64,000 nucleotides of DNA. Source: Tenodera sinensis (lineage: Eukaryota > Arthropoda > Insecta > Mantodea > Mantidae). Made by a program: the position numbers and the translations under genes. The stretch covers positions 62,812,787 through 62,876,786 of the forward strand of contig CM060965.1 of NCBI GenBank assembly GCA_030765045.1, in the 5' to 3' direction. The notes beneath the pieces are model-generated. The model was not told the DNA's origin and did not search any database. It was given only the letters and a program-made list of their open reading frames with translations. Shown piece after piece: positions 1-10,699 of the stretch (the stretch's first letter is position 1; each line of letters opens with the position of its first letter).

Positions 1-1074
1 ATTTTCTGATTATCTTGTTGACAACTATATATCGAATAAAGCACGTTTTCCCCTCAGTAATTTGGGCCGTACAGTCGTCAACTACCACAAACACAACCAA
101 TGCCTGCGAATCATTTCACTGAAAGTTCAATGACCTCTTTTATTCTCCGCACCCAGACACATTAAAATTTGCCAATGTATTACATTCCCTACAGACTGAC
201 ACTTACATAAAAATTAATGGTATAGATAGAAGAACCACCAAAGAAAAAGTAAAAGGCACTTGACAGGGCTAATAGAATTGACTTATTTATCCGGTAATAC
301 CATTCTGAAATGATAACACGCAAAGACTACATTAGAAAAATTTCTTATTTAAACAAACCTTGATTGTAATGATCTGTGTACAAATCTGAAAAGAAGCTAA
401 TATTTTAACAATTAAAAGCTTTTATCATATTTTTAACCACATTAGGTGTGTGCCTGCCAGTCCGAAGTCTGAATAAAGAGGGGCAGAAGATATGGTTTGT
501 AGGTACCAATCTAAGAAAATAAAATATAAGTGCTAAGTATTAGATATTTGATTTTCCGCCAGTTTTTGTTGCGCAAAATCAGGTCCCCGAGTATAACATA
601 TTAAACTCACTGCCACTCAGATAAAAAACTCAATTTTGATACCGAAACAGAATAAAAAATAGCTCTAAGAAACAGACTAAAATGAGCCACCTATTGAACT
701 ATTATTTAAGACTAGACGTTACAAATGTATTGTTTCAGCAGATAATTATAAGTGATACAACTGAAAATCACATGCAATAATTCCTATATTTAATTGTTTC
801 TTAAACGTTTGTAAGGGAAGCTAAAATCCAGCACTGTTTTGGTTAAAAGTTTATTACATATATTTAACACATAACCTCAGAACGGCGGAACTTTTATGCG
901 ACGTTTCCAAAGTCCTAAATTGAAATAACTGACTGTTTCTGAAATTAGCAGTACTGGCATTGAAATATATTCTACAAAGCAATTCTTTACTGCATACCAG
1001 CCATTCACGAGTTTATACAACAATAATTGTTCAGTTATTATTCTACGATCAGAAAGTGACACTAATTTGAATCT
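1..1074. other. no recognisable feature
   Basis: AT-rich unique-looking sequence. The one open frame over 60 codons (minus, 877-1062) has no recognisable domain and I do not support it as a gene. Confidence 0.6.
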
Positions 1075-1137
1075 GAATTTCTTGAACTTGAGGCAGACAC
1101 GTTAACCATCACGCTACCGAGGCAGGCTGAGTTTGTG
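1075..1137 (-). repeat. SINE-1 fragment (tRNA-like head)
   Basis: On the minus strand this piece contains ggtagcgtgatggttaacgt followed by gtctgcctca, which matches the A-box region of the SINE copies at 35996 and 49681 almost base for base. The B box and tail are missing or decayed, so only the 5' head survives. Confidence 0.55.
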
Positions 1138-1697
1138 AAGCAAATGACTACATGGCAAGTTCTGATTATAAATCAAATCACCGTGAGTTATGATGATGGA
1201 ATATGTTTTCAAAATCATTCAGATTTAACAGATTGCCAAGTTTAATAAAATTATAGGTCGATTAATCAGAATATAGTGGATTTTAAACTGTTGTCCAATG
1301 TTGCACATGCCTGGATCTTCCTGTCGCAAACTACTTGACTTAAAATCTCCAGGAAAAACAAACAAGTGCCAAATAACAAAAGAAAACGACAGCTATTATG
1401 ATGAAAATACATCATCCCTTTTTCATAACTATATTTTTGTGGGTTTAGCCAGTGTTACAATAAAGACCAGCTGGATCTTTTCAGTCTCTCCCTCGAAAAC
1501 AGTTGATGTGAAGAGTAGTCGCGTGGATATTGTGTTCCCCTTGCTGACAATGGCAATACAACTCCATTCCGAAAACACGCCTTTCTTTCCCCTACCAAAC
1601 CCTAACCTTTACAAATTGGCCGCAGCAACAAGCACATTGGCTTCGCACAGGAAACAGCGGCGGCTGGTAGGATACCCTTACTCAAGAAAACTGTGTT

Positions 1698-1698
<1 letters not shown>
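1138..1698. other. no recognisable feature
   Basis: An open frame of 133 codons runs 1298-1699 on the plus strand into the adjacent AC repeat. It has no domain, biased composition or splice context that I recognise. I treat it as chance. Confidence 0.5.

Positions 1699-1747
<49 letters not shown>
1699..1747. repeat. (AC)n microsatellite
   Basis: Uninterrupted AC dinucleotides for about 49 bases. Unlike the other CA arrays in the window, this one is not inside a family A repeat. Confidence 0.95.
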
Positions 1748-1752
<5 letters not shown>

Positions 1753-2204
1753 ATGTACACGCTCTTCTTTCCCATATAAGTATTTGGAAGAATTTATAAT
1801 TAGTCTAAAACCAAGTTTGAACATATATTAATGAAGTTTAACTTCCAAAAGCACAAACAAATTACTTTTTAAAAATACTATTCATTCCTACTCTACATGA
1901 AAATGGCATAAATACATTGAAGGAAAACTGATACAACATTGGAAGTGTAACTACTTTGAACAAAATTACGCTTTGTATTTATAAAGGCTTAAACTGCACC
2001 AGCAAATATTGCTCTCAAGGTTAAGAATTTGTCACAAAAATACAAATGACACCAGTCAAGACAATGAGCAAATAACTCGTTGGCAACAGATGGACTTTTG
2101 GCGGAGGCAGCCAGAAAATAAAAAAGGAGAAAAGTAGGAACTAGAAAATTAGAGAAATAATGAATGTTGAAAGTAATACTTTTGAAATAATGGGAGAACA
2201 ATGA
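1748..2204. other. no recognisable feature
   Basis: AT-rich sequence with no repeat match to the rest of the window and no supported reading frame. Confidence 0.5.
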
Positions 2205-2402
2205 TTGACATTGTGTGGGTATCTGAAGAGGATGAAGAATAATAGAATTCCAAAAAGATGTTGGATTGGAATATTGATGGCATGAGAAGAAGGGCGAAGC
2301 CCAAAGAACAGTGGCTGGATGAAGTGAGAAGAAACAAGATCAACAAAGGCCTCAAAGAAGATGTAGGGGTCAGAAATCAGTGGCGGAGCAAAATCCATTT
2401 GG
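2205..2402 (+). mobile_element. LINE reverse transcriptase C-terminal remnant
   Basis: In two adjoining frames this stretch reads KRMKNNRIPKR, then DGMRRRAKPKEQWLDEVRRN continuing through GLKEDVGVRNQWRSKI to a stop. That is the usual tail of APE-type LINE proteins (family pattern: R-x-N-R-I-P-K, then RRRGRPKxxWxDxVR, then DRxxWR). A frameshift separates the two parts and everything upstream is gone. It ends about 20 bases before the family A copy. Clade assignment (RTE/Jockey-like) is inference. Confidence 0.65.
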
Positions 2403-2424
2403 GTTGAAGGAAAACCTTAATAAA

Positions 2425-3097
2425 AAGTCTGATGTGTTGCACTCACATGACTTTCTCTACTCTTGTACCCACCTTTCTTACAAACTCTTATTCGTATATG
2501 TTCTTCGTGTTAGTTGAGATAAACATTTGTAGAAATATCTTATTGCTTATTTCCTTTTAGGTGCAAGGGGAATATGGGAATACATTAGGCTTTGACCGAT
2601 AGTCAAATGTTTTAAAGCTTTCAAATTCCGTTCTGTTTGCACGGTTAACATATAAAAATGATTAACGATGTTCCATTTGACAGAAGTATAAGTTCTCCAA
2701 AACTCACACAAATAACCAGGAATATCTCCGAAATGGTTCATTCTACCGAAAAAAAATTTAGACAAATTGTGTATGTTACCATATTGTGTATATTTGGTCT
2801 ATCTCTTACGGTTTACCAGTTACGCAAAATAGGACTATATGGGCTATAGCCGAAAATTTAAGATATACTTTTAATTTGTCACAAAAATATCTCAAACATA
2901 CAGCATTTTAATCAAAACCGTTAGAGCCATTTTTAAGAAAATGAAAGTTTTCTAGAAAGTTTCCATGTAAAGGGTAGTTTAGGGTGGAGAAACTTTCTTC
3001 AAAAACTTCGTGTCACACCCTTGAAAGACATTAACCTTAAATACCAACTTTGGTTTTTAATCGACGTTTCGTTTTCGCGTTATACTGTCCACAGACT

Positions 3098-3193
<96 letters not shown>

Positions 3194-3345
3194 CACGCAC
3201 ACGCACACACGCACACACACACACACGGACGGACGGGCCTTTTTCTAAAAATGCCGTTTTTGGGTTCATGGGGCCTCAAAACACATTTCCGGTGAAATCT
3301 CGACACAGAACTTTTGGGTGGAATACAATTACTCGTACCAAACAC
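2425..3345 (+). repeat. family A interspersed repeat, copy A1
   Basis: Begins with ctgatgtgttgcactcacat and the ACTTTCTCTACT motif. It continues through the shared body (aaatggttcattctac, tatctcaaacatacagcatt, gggtagtttagggtgga), then a pure (CA)n tract of about 125 bases at 3102-3226, and ends in ttccggtgaaatctcgacac with ttttgggtggaatacaatta. The same order of blocks recurs in about 15 other places in this window. The left inverted end seen in copy A9 is absent here. Frames inside it are microsatellite translations. Confidence 0.85.
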
Positions 3346-3846
3346 AAATGACTGTTTCCAATAAACAGTAACTGGCTACAAAATTAACACAGAACTGTTT
3401 ATCGGAGTGGAACCTCCATTTTGTGATTTTGTGAACATTACAACAAAAGAATGGTCAAGCACATTAATAATAATAAGTACCTGGCGCTTCAACTAAGGCT
3501 CACCCACAAAATTCCTCCAGATCTTCATACAGCTTAAAATTCACCTACCAAATTGCTGCAATTATTTTAAATATTTATACATTTATAAACCTGTTACCAT
3601 ATTGCAGCCATAATATATCACTTCTGGTGATACTTTCCTACGTTTTGAACTATTGTAAACATATTTATACTGTGTTGCAATGTACCATAAATACTCTGGT
3701 AATTAACCACTGTTGAACATCATAATATGTAAAAGTATATCTTACGGTTATATCTTTCCCAGTTATGGACATGAAATAATGTTATTAATAACAAAAATTA
3801 TTTTGTGTAAGATTTGAAGCTTTCACGGCGAACGTTATGGATCAAA
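3346..3846. other. no recognisable feature
   Basis: AT-rich. A partial copy of the following hairpin arm (gctttcacggcg) occurs at about 3819-3830; otherwise nothing is recognised. Confidence 0.5.
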
Positions 3847-3902
3847 GCTTCACGGGTGATCAGCCGCGTTAGATTTGCAACACGGCTGATCACCCGTGAA
3901 GC
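3847..3902. repeat. perfect 20-bp inverted repeat (hairpin)
   Basis: Left arm 3847-3866 (gcttcacgggtgatcagccg) and right arm 3883-3902 are exact reverse complements, with a 16-base loop. The arm resembles the one at 23650 (both contain a ctt-c-cGGGT-GAT-GCC pattern). Such segments resemble the terminal segments of Penelope-like elements, and one lies about 530 bases downstream. The link is inference. Confidence 0.85.
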
Positions 3903-4432
3903 CTTGACCCAAAAATTATTTTCTTCGCTTTCTTTTTATTATTTTATTTTAATTTATTCATATTTTTCACTCCCATTTTAAGAGTTCTTGTTGTGCAATT
4001 AATTAGTTTTTATTTTTCAGTTGTTATAAATATTGCAGAATTATATCCCTTGGGAACGCACGTAGTTACAGTCTCCCTGCTATAGCACACTGTCCACCAA
4101 CCGCTTGCAACTGGGAGTGACTTAATACAATAATATAACCAAACGTGTTTTGTAATATAATAGGCTACAAATATCATATATTATTACGCATTGAATATGC
4201 TCTCCAAATTAATAGATGACAGTAGGAGACTCATATTGTAACAAAACGACAAAATCCAGTCCTGCAACTTTTCTGTCACTTTATTGTTTTACTACAATTA
4301 CAGTTTCTCTCCTGGTAAACACAGTCCACAATCTTTACTGCTATCACAACTCACAACTATTCTTCTCATAACCTTGCTCTGTCCTTTCAGTCTTTGTTCA
4401 ATTTCTCTGTTTCTGATACACTTAACTACGGC
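3903..4432. other. no recognisable feature
   Basis: AT-rich sequence between the hairpin and the Penelope-like reading frame. I could not find the upstream half of the reverse transcriptase here in any frame. Confidence 0.5.
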
Positions 4433-5566
4433 GTTATAATCGACGATATTGTTATATGGCCACATGGACTAGACACTTTGCCTAGCTTCCTCACACACCT
4501 CAACAGTCTCCGACCCCAAATCCAGTTCACCATGGAAGTGGAGAAAGATGGAACTCTGCCGTTTTTGGACATTCTGGTCTCCAGAAATAACAACGGCACT
4601 CTGGGGCATGCAGTGTATCGCAAACCTACACACACCGACCTCTATCTAAATGCCAACAGTTTCCATCACAAGTCCCAACGAGTTGGAGTTCTAAACACTT
4701 TGGCCCACAGAGCTGTGTCTATCTCCGATCCCAGCCACCTCAAGCAAGAACTACAACACCTGAGGTACACATTCCGCCAGAACGGCTACTCCGTAGATGA
4801 CATTGAGTCCTCTATCTCCAAGGCCAAGAAAGGAAAACCACAACCACAACCAACACCAGATAAGCCGACCGCCACTGCCTGCATCCCATACACTGGCAAT
4901 CTATCTGGCAGGATCAGTAGAATTCTCGCCAAACATAACATCAGAACCATTCACAGTCCGCCTCTGAAAATCAAACATCTTGTGAGATCCGTAAAGGACA
5001 AACTGGACCTTAAGGTACCAGGGGTATACCGCATCCCCTGTGAATGTGGGACGCCATACATAGGGCAAACCGGCAGGACCATTTCCACCAGGATCAAGGA
5101 ACATGAACGGTCCATACGCTTAATGCAGCCTGAAAAGTCAGGGTTGGCGGAACATTGCTTTGAAAAAGACCACAGAGCTAACTTCAAAGGTACGACCATT
5201 GTGGCAAAATGCAGCGGTGTCTGGGAACGCAAGGTATTGCACTCTTCAAGAGATATGGACTCATCCACCACTACAACTCCCCGTGCAGTTACCGGTGCAG
5301 AGGAAAACTCTGCACTGCCTCCGGACTTGACGAGAGCGCATTCTTTCCACCACCTGAATAACAAGTGCCACCACAGTCATCGCCGTTCACTGGAACCCAC
5401 ATCGCAGTCTCCGCCGACTCACGACCAACTCCCCTCTACACGAAGAATTACCCGCGTGTGTCAGTCAGGGCCTAGTCATGGCTGCCACCCGGCAACCACA
5501 AACGAAAGTCGACTCCGGTCGGCCAGCACACCCGCACTACCGAGGGTGCTAAGCGGGACCTCGTGA
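4433..5566 (+). mobile_element. Penelope-like element: RT palm end, linker and GIY-YIG endonuclease (5'-truncated)
   Basis: The open frame running to 5566 starts inside the reverse transcriptase palm at the catalytic pair (IIDDIVIWPHG). It continues with FTMEVEKDGTLPFLDILVSR and AVYRKPTHTD, the typical Penelope thumb region. A linker (SGRISRILAKHNIRT...LVRSVKD) follows, then a GIY-YIG nuclease: GVYRIPCECGTPYIGQTGRT, with RIKEH supplying the conserved Arg and acidic residue and SGLAEHCFEKDH downstream. The C-x-C before YIG is a family hallmark. In the family, RT plus GIY-YIG carries out target-primed insertion in the nucleus. The fingers and upper palm are missing, so the copy is dead. After about residue 285 the expected C-terminus is lost; QEIWTHP in a neighbouring frame near 5250 suggests a frameshift. 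Starts further upstream (4394) are not supported by homology. Confidence 0.88.
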
Positions 5567-5650
5567 CAACGCTACACTCCTCCCCAATAAAGCTATATCC
5601 CGGCGTAATAAGCCAACTCTATCTCCCTTCCAACTCTCTTTCTGTCTCCC

Positions 5651-5653
<3 letters not shown>

Positions 5654-5701
<48 letters not shown>
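5654..5701 (+). repeat. poly(A) tract
   Basis: About 48 consecutive A residues between the end of the Penelope-like reading frame and the ribozyme-like motif. It could be an internal A-tract of the element or mark a reverse-transcription junction. Confidence 0.9.
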
Positions 5702-5704
<3 letters not shown>

Positions 5705-6100
5705 CAACCTTGGTAGCCATTCATCATCCTGATGATGGCAGAGATGTACGCTCCCGAAACGTCGATGGCTCTTCATCACTTCACCTGGCTCGAAGCCCGA
5801 GAACAGCTTGAATATGTTCGTCGCCAGGAAAGCTTCAGTTCTTATTTTATTTGGCGTTATAATCACTTGTGACGATCGACGTATCTTCCAGACACACACG
5901 CTGACACAATGACCGACGTATTCCCGTAGCCCTACTCTCAAACTTACTCACTCACTGACTGGCTGCTGCTGTCACATGCCCTTTTATACTGGGGATAACG
6001 TCACACGACTTTTCGAGAAACTCTCCACACACACGCACCGCCACAACTCAGCTAGAAGCCTTGCGAACGTCCTCGACCCCTTTTGTTTCTGTCGCCTCAT
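5702..6100 (+). mobile_element. putative Penelope terminal segment (pLTR-like) with TATA-like box
   Basis: Follows the Penelope frame on the same strand, contains the hammerhead-like motif at 5724-5768, and has a TATA-like TTTTATA at 5982-5988 in the context catgcccttttatactggg. Penelope-like elements usually carry their promoter and ribozyme in such terminal segments. The right boundary is uncertain, and no second copy upstream of the frame could be aligned. Confidence 0.45.
5724..5768 (+). ncRNA. hammerhead-ribozyme-like motif of the Penelope-like element
   Basis: Core elements are in order: CTGATGA (5729-5735), GAAAC (5756-5760) and a GTC cleavage triplet (5761-5763). Stem I can form between 5724-5728 and 5764-5768 (four Watson-Crick pairs plus one G-T). 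Stem III collapses to the A-U and C-G pairs of GAAAC/GUC with no loop, as in the minimal dimer-active hammerheads reported for Penelope-like elements. Stem II (5736-5755) pairs poorly: only two clear G-C pairs, with a T-C mismatch next to the core. The copy may therefore be inactive. Confidence 0.55.
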
Positions 6101-6519
6101 TGTTCACGGTCACATACGCATACAGTCGTGCGAGGCAGCCCGACCTTTAACATATCTACCGCTCGCTTGTCCGGCGTGTGGCGTAAAGCAGTCCGTCCCC
6201 CGTCCGTCCATTACCCACTGTTCGCCGAACCCAATGTCACAGTATTGCACAAAAATTGCCACAAAATTTTAAAATATGTTCTCATTTAAAACACGTGTGC
6301 TATTCAAAATGAACAATTACTTTTCTTTTTGAGGTCAAATACTTATACTTTATCCTTCAACTCTACCAATTAGGTTTTTACACATCTCTGTTAAGAGTCA
6401 TTGATCACAAATCCAAATGTGTATACATATTGATTTCTCCGAATAGACAACACAGCTAACGTGATAAAGCAGGATTGTCATAGCCTGCCACGTGGAGAAA
6501 CTAACTTTCGTTTAATATA
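6101..6519. other. no recognisable feature
   Basis: Overlapping open frames (98 and 68 codons) cross the Penelope terminal segment. They have no recognisable domain and I do not call them genes. Confidence 0.45.
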
Positions 6520-6610
6520 CTTCTTCTTCTTCTTCTCCTCCTCCTCCTCCTTCTCCTTCTCCTCCTTCTCCTTCTCCTCCTTCTCCTTCTCCTCCTCCTT
6601 CTTCTTCTAC
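6520..6610. repeat. (TTC/TCC)n tract, probable LINE 3' tail
   Basis: Polypyrimidine trinucleotide repeat. On the minus strand it reads (GAA/GGA)n immediately after the C-terminal codons of the LINE at 6611-7705, so it is best read as that element's 3' tail. Confidence 0.8.
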
Positions 6611-7705
6611 ACCTCATGGTTTAGGCAAATCGCTTGTTCCTATTCGTCTCCTATAAATCTTTTCTTGGGTCTTCCAATGTCTCTAAATCCTGATGGTATG
6701 TACTGGTATACCAATTTAGGAAGGCTTGTTTAATCCATTCGAGTAGAGAATTGTTTCCAGTTATTCCTGTGCTGTTGAATTTTGTGGAAAGAAAATATAT
6801 GGAGTTCATTTCTGATATCTTCATTTTGTATTTTATCTACTCTTGTGCAACCTTTGGTTCCTCTTAAAAAGGTCATTCATGCATTCTGAATTCTGTTTAT
6901 TATTTTCTTATTTATTATTCTAGTTTAACTGCCAAATAAATGTAAAGGAATAGCCATTGGTTTATAGAATTTCATTCTTGTTTCCTTCCTTGTTTTTTCG
7001 GTTTAATGTTCTGTGAACTGTGTCCCCAATTTTGTGTATCTCTTTGTGTAAAGTATGTAAAGTATGAGGCTTGTTCTATGGCTTTATCATCTAGTACTAT
7101 TTTCGATCCTACTGGTTGTTTACCTAAAAACGCCATTACTTAAGTTTTCTCTTTAGAAATTTTAAAACTATACTCTTTGCATATTTCATTCAGTTAATGT
7201 TGACAATGTTGTAAGTCTTTTCCTTTGTTTGTAACATAACGTCATCGGCGTAAAGTAAAATGTTAACACTCTTAGGGTTGTTTAGTTTAATTCCTTAAAA
7301 AATATTTCTCCTATTTTGTATAGTGTAATTTATAAATGTATAAATATTAAAACGAGTAGATGAAATACTACAACCTTGTCTAATGCCTTGATTTATTAAA
7401 TTTTTTGTTTCTTTGTTTTTCTGGTGTTTCTTACAATGTTAGAGTGGTTGTATAAATGTTGTAGAGTTCGTATTAAGTGTTGTGGATAGCCTTGATTTTC
7501 CCTGATTCCATAATTTTGCTCTGTTCGCTCCCTCAAAATTATTTTCAAAATCAACGATCATAATGTGTGTCTCTAGATCAATTTCTCTACTTTTCTTAAA
7601 TATTTGTTGAAAAATAAATAAATTGTCTATGAAAGAGCGTCCAGTTCTGAAACCATTCTCCTCCTCTCTGATTAGAGCCTCTGCTTGCAAGATATGCAAT
7701 TAAAA
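6611..7705 (-). mobile_element. decayed APE-type LINE, reverse transcriptase to C-terminus
   Basis: Minus-strand frames, broken by many stops, show the RT motifs in order. EEENGFRTGRSFIDNLFIFQ and THIMIVDFENNFE lie at 7699-7520. NQGIRQGCSIS is at about 7390-7365. LLYADDVMLQT is at about 7260-7235, with YADD at 7252-7241 on the minus strand. Far downstream is a C-terminal YIPSGFRDIGRPKKRF (about 6710-6650), then the GAA-rich tail. All are standard LINE landmarks; the RT would drive target-primed reverse transcription. It is 5'-truncated at about 7705 and non-functional. RTE-like affinity is inferred from the GRPKKRF-type tail. Confidence 0.85.
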
Positions 7706-8959
7706 TTTAATCCGCCACTGACAAACATGCAGTACGGCCTATTACTGGCGTACAAACAACTGTATTAACTGAAAGGAATCGTTTTCTAACAACACGTACA
7801 CGTACTATGTTCCCTCTTCCATTGTAGCATTATGAGAGATTAGGGGTAGACAGAAGATTCCGTAATCTGCAGACAATTGCTATTAATGGAGCCAATAATC
7901 CCTCTGTTCAATAAGGGAGAGAGGATATACGGTTTCCCACACCCCTTCTCCCGCGGAGTTCATGTATGTTATCTAAGTTGCCATCCGACTTGGCTGGCCA
8001 TGGCGTTCAAAGCGACCCCTGCCGCCCCACTCGAGTCAGCAAGACAAAATACAATCGCCCCGTTTTCTATCGTGGGGATCGACCAGAGTTAAGGGCTTAT
8101 TTAGCGAATTAAGTGATGTCGATAAGGGAGGGGTGAAAGTCAGGTGTTCCCAAGAGATAAAACGACAGCTGGTGTTTGTATTATCAGTTTTCAGAATTAA
8201 CCAAACGGGGTTTAGTGTCTGAGTTTTACCTGCACGGGTGTTATAATGAACATGTAAAACGGTCACCTACTATAGAAGAGGAACTATACTTGTAAATGGA
8301 ATGTCATAAATGTGGTTAAGAAATACTCAACTAAAATTTTGAGATCTCTAAACCTTGTGTATTCGTCTACCTTCTGATAATTGAGGACAATATCACATCA
8401 ATATCTGCTTAATTTCGGCTAATAGTTTTACCTACAGTTTGTTCACTTGCTCATGGTCCCTAGCAGGAATGCAGCAAGTCAGTCGTCAGTAAACAATTTC
8501 AGGTACACAGCGATATGTGAAGCTGGACTCGTGCTCCGGTCGGCGCTTACGATAGTAGTGCAAACCTTGGAGCGTGCATTCAGGCTAGATTATAGCAAAG
8601 AAGTCACTCAAAATAACGAAGCTTAAATGTTATTATGTTCATGCAGTATAATTAGCTTATAAAGCGTAAATAATGTTTTCAACTACTCCGTCTTTCTTCC
8701 ACTGGCTATATTTTTCCTTTTCTATATTTTTCAAAAAGTCAAAAGTGACACACCTTCCAGCGTTATATCGTACAATTCCTGCAAGAATAAGCCACCTGTT
8801 ATATTTCTCTAACTATTCATTTTACCTTGCTGCAAACTAGTTCTATGAGATTGAGGTCATGAATACAGGCAAGCAAACGATAGAGTGACCCAACGAAACA
8901 AAAAATGTGTCCGCTTTAAAAACCTCTTTGGGTTTGTTTCAATCATCCTATAAAAATCT
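7706..8959. other. no recognisable feature
   Basis: Unique-looking sequence; open frames at 7877-8092 (+) and 8036-8266 (-) have no recognisable domain. There is a modestly GC-richer patch near 8500-8580. Confidence 0.5.
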
Positions 8960-9085
8960 GTTTTACGCAAAGCATGCGTACACCGAACGGCGAAACCACG
9001 AAAAGCCTTATTGGGAACTCCGAAAGTAATTGAACCTAGGACCTCCTAAATGCGAGCCTCACACGTTAGTGCAGAGCTGACTTTC
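8960..9085 (-). repeat. SINE-2 copy, decayed
   Basis: Read on the minus strand it has a tRNA-like B box (ggtcctaggttcaattac) preceded by gcactaacgtgtgaggctcg, and is followed by ggcttttcgtggtttcgcc. The copies at 28772 and 32970 show the same order of motifs (A-box part, B box, TTTTCCGTGGT block). The ends are not sharp. Confidence 0.45.
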
Positions 9086-9121
9086 TCGGTAACTGTTAGG
9101 GAACCTGCAATCCAAATTCGT

Positions 9122-10028
9122 TTTTTTAACTTTCTCTACTACGTATCGTATAGTAAACAGGGGAAGTATTGTATTCTTCCCAAAATTTCGATGTTGAGAT
9201 TTCACCGGAAATATCTTGGAGACCTCCTGAACAAAAAAAAAAAAAAAAACAAAACAGTTCTAGAAAATGTCCGTGTGTGTGTGTGCGCGTGTGTGTGTCT
9301 GTGTGTGCGTGCGTGTGTCTGTGTCTGCCAGTGAACAGAATAACTCAAAAACGAAAAGTTGATTAACAACCAAAGTGGTATTTAAGTTTAATATCCTTGA
9401 AGAAGATTTTGAAGAAAATTCCTCTACCTTAAACTACCCTTTACATAAAAAATTTTTCGAGAATTTTGATTTTCTCGAAAATAGCTTTAACCATTTTGAT
9501 TAATATGCCATATGTTTAAGATATTTTTATGACAGATGCAATGTATATTTTGAACTTCCTCACTATAGCCTATGTAGCCCTCTTTACTCTTGATGACTTT
9601 TTATAACTGGTAAACTGTAAGAGATAGACTAAATCTTACTATGCATACAAGAAATGCAGATCTCCTTAAAACACAGAAGTTATGTCCAAATGCATTTTTT
9701 TCTGTGAACTGAACCATTTTGAACATATTTCTTATTATTTGTGTAAGTTTTGCAATACTTATACTTTTCTGAAATGGAAGGTCGTTATTCACTTTTTTAT
9801 CTCTTGGCCAGCCAAAGAGAATGTAATTTTAAAGCTTTAAAAGATTTGACTGTCGCTAATAGTCTACTGTATTCCCATATTCCCCTTGCACCTAAAAGCA
9901 AAATGAGCAATAAGACAATTTCTTCAAATGTTTATCTTTACTAACATGAAGATAGAAGAATAAGAGCTTGTAAGAATAGTTAGTACAAGAGTAGAGCAAG
10001 CCAGGCGAGTGCAGCACATGATATTTTT
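9122..10028 (-). repeat. family A repeat, copy A2
   Basis: Opens with aactttctctactacgtatc and ggggaagtattgtattcttc, then the gatttcaccggaaatat block. An impure (TG)n tract follows at 9271-9328, then aactcaaaaacgaaaagttg and the rest of the shared body. It closes at agagtagagcaagccaggcg (consensus: gagtagagaaagtcatgtga). Nearly complete apart from the second inverted end. Confidence 0.85.
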
Positions 10029-10699
10029 TATTTGCTTATTTTCAGATTTTTCTTCCTCGTAAATGCTCCAGGTGATGGAAATATGATTCAGTCCTGAAAG
10101 CTGTCCATTTTGAGACCACCTAGCTCCCAAAAACCCCTCGCACAGTTGTCATGTTGCATGTCCTATTATACTATGAAATATTTATTGAACGGCTCAACTA
10201 GGGAAAAAATTAACTTGGAGAAGTTTTACTCTCTATGCTTTTTCTGAGTTATGTTTTTGCCTATCTATATGGTTTCCCAGTAACGTTTCCAGACCAACGG
10301 GTTCAAATGGATTCAGGACCTTTATTTACCATTTAAAGAGTTAACACGAATCCTAGTAGCTCCACGTGGCATTACTGTTTTTCTGTGTATTTTCCTTGGA
10401 AACAGATGGCAGCACTGACCAAAACTTGTGCGTATTATGCTTTGTTTAGCTTTGTATCCTCTCGGAAGTGTAATGCATGGTTTTCAACTGTTTGAAACTT
10501 GAAATTTGTAATCGTTTTGAAATGTTTCTAATATTGATATTTGTAACGCATATACTATTACTGTATGGGTAACAGAAATAACAGAACCTGTCACTAGATG
10601 CGTAGATTCTCATATTTTATCCGCAATTGGTAGCTGTTTTCAAAATTTCATATTACTGGAAATGGAATATACATTAATTGTGAATTGTGAATTCAGTTA
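10029..10699. other. no recognisable feature
   Basis: Unique-looking; may include the 5' part of the adjacent transposase remnant, but I could not align terminal inverted repeats. Confidence 0.45.

Noticed and set aside
1298..1699. 133-codon plus-strand open frame
   Set aside because: No recognisable domain, runs into a microsatellite, no splice context; compatible with chance.
3021..3345. Several His/Thr- or Val/Cys-repeat open frames on both strands
   Set aside because: Translations of the (CA)n tract inside family A copy A1; the same applies at 30640, 39679 and 57123.
4428..5862. Shared 12-mer ggcgttataatc at the 5' junction of the Penelope remnant and in its downstream segment
   Set aside because: Flanks on both sides do not align; too short to claim a terminal repeat or rearrangement.
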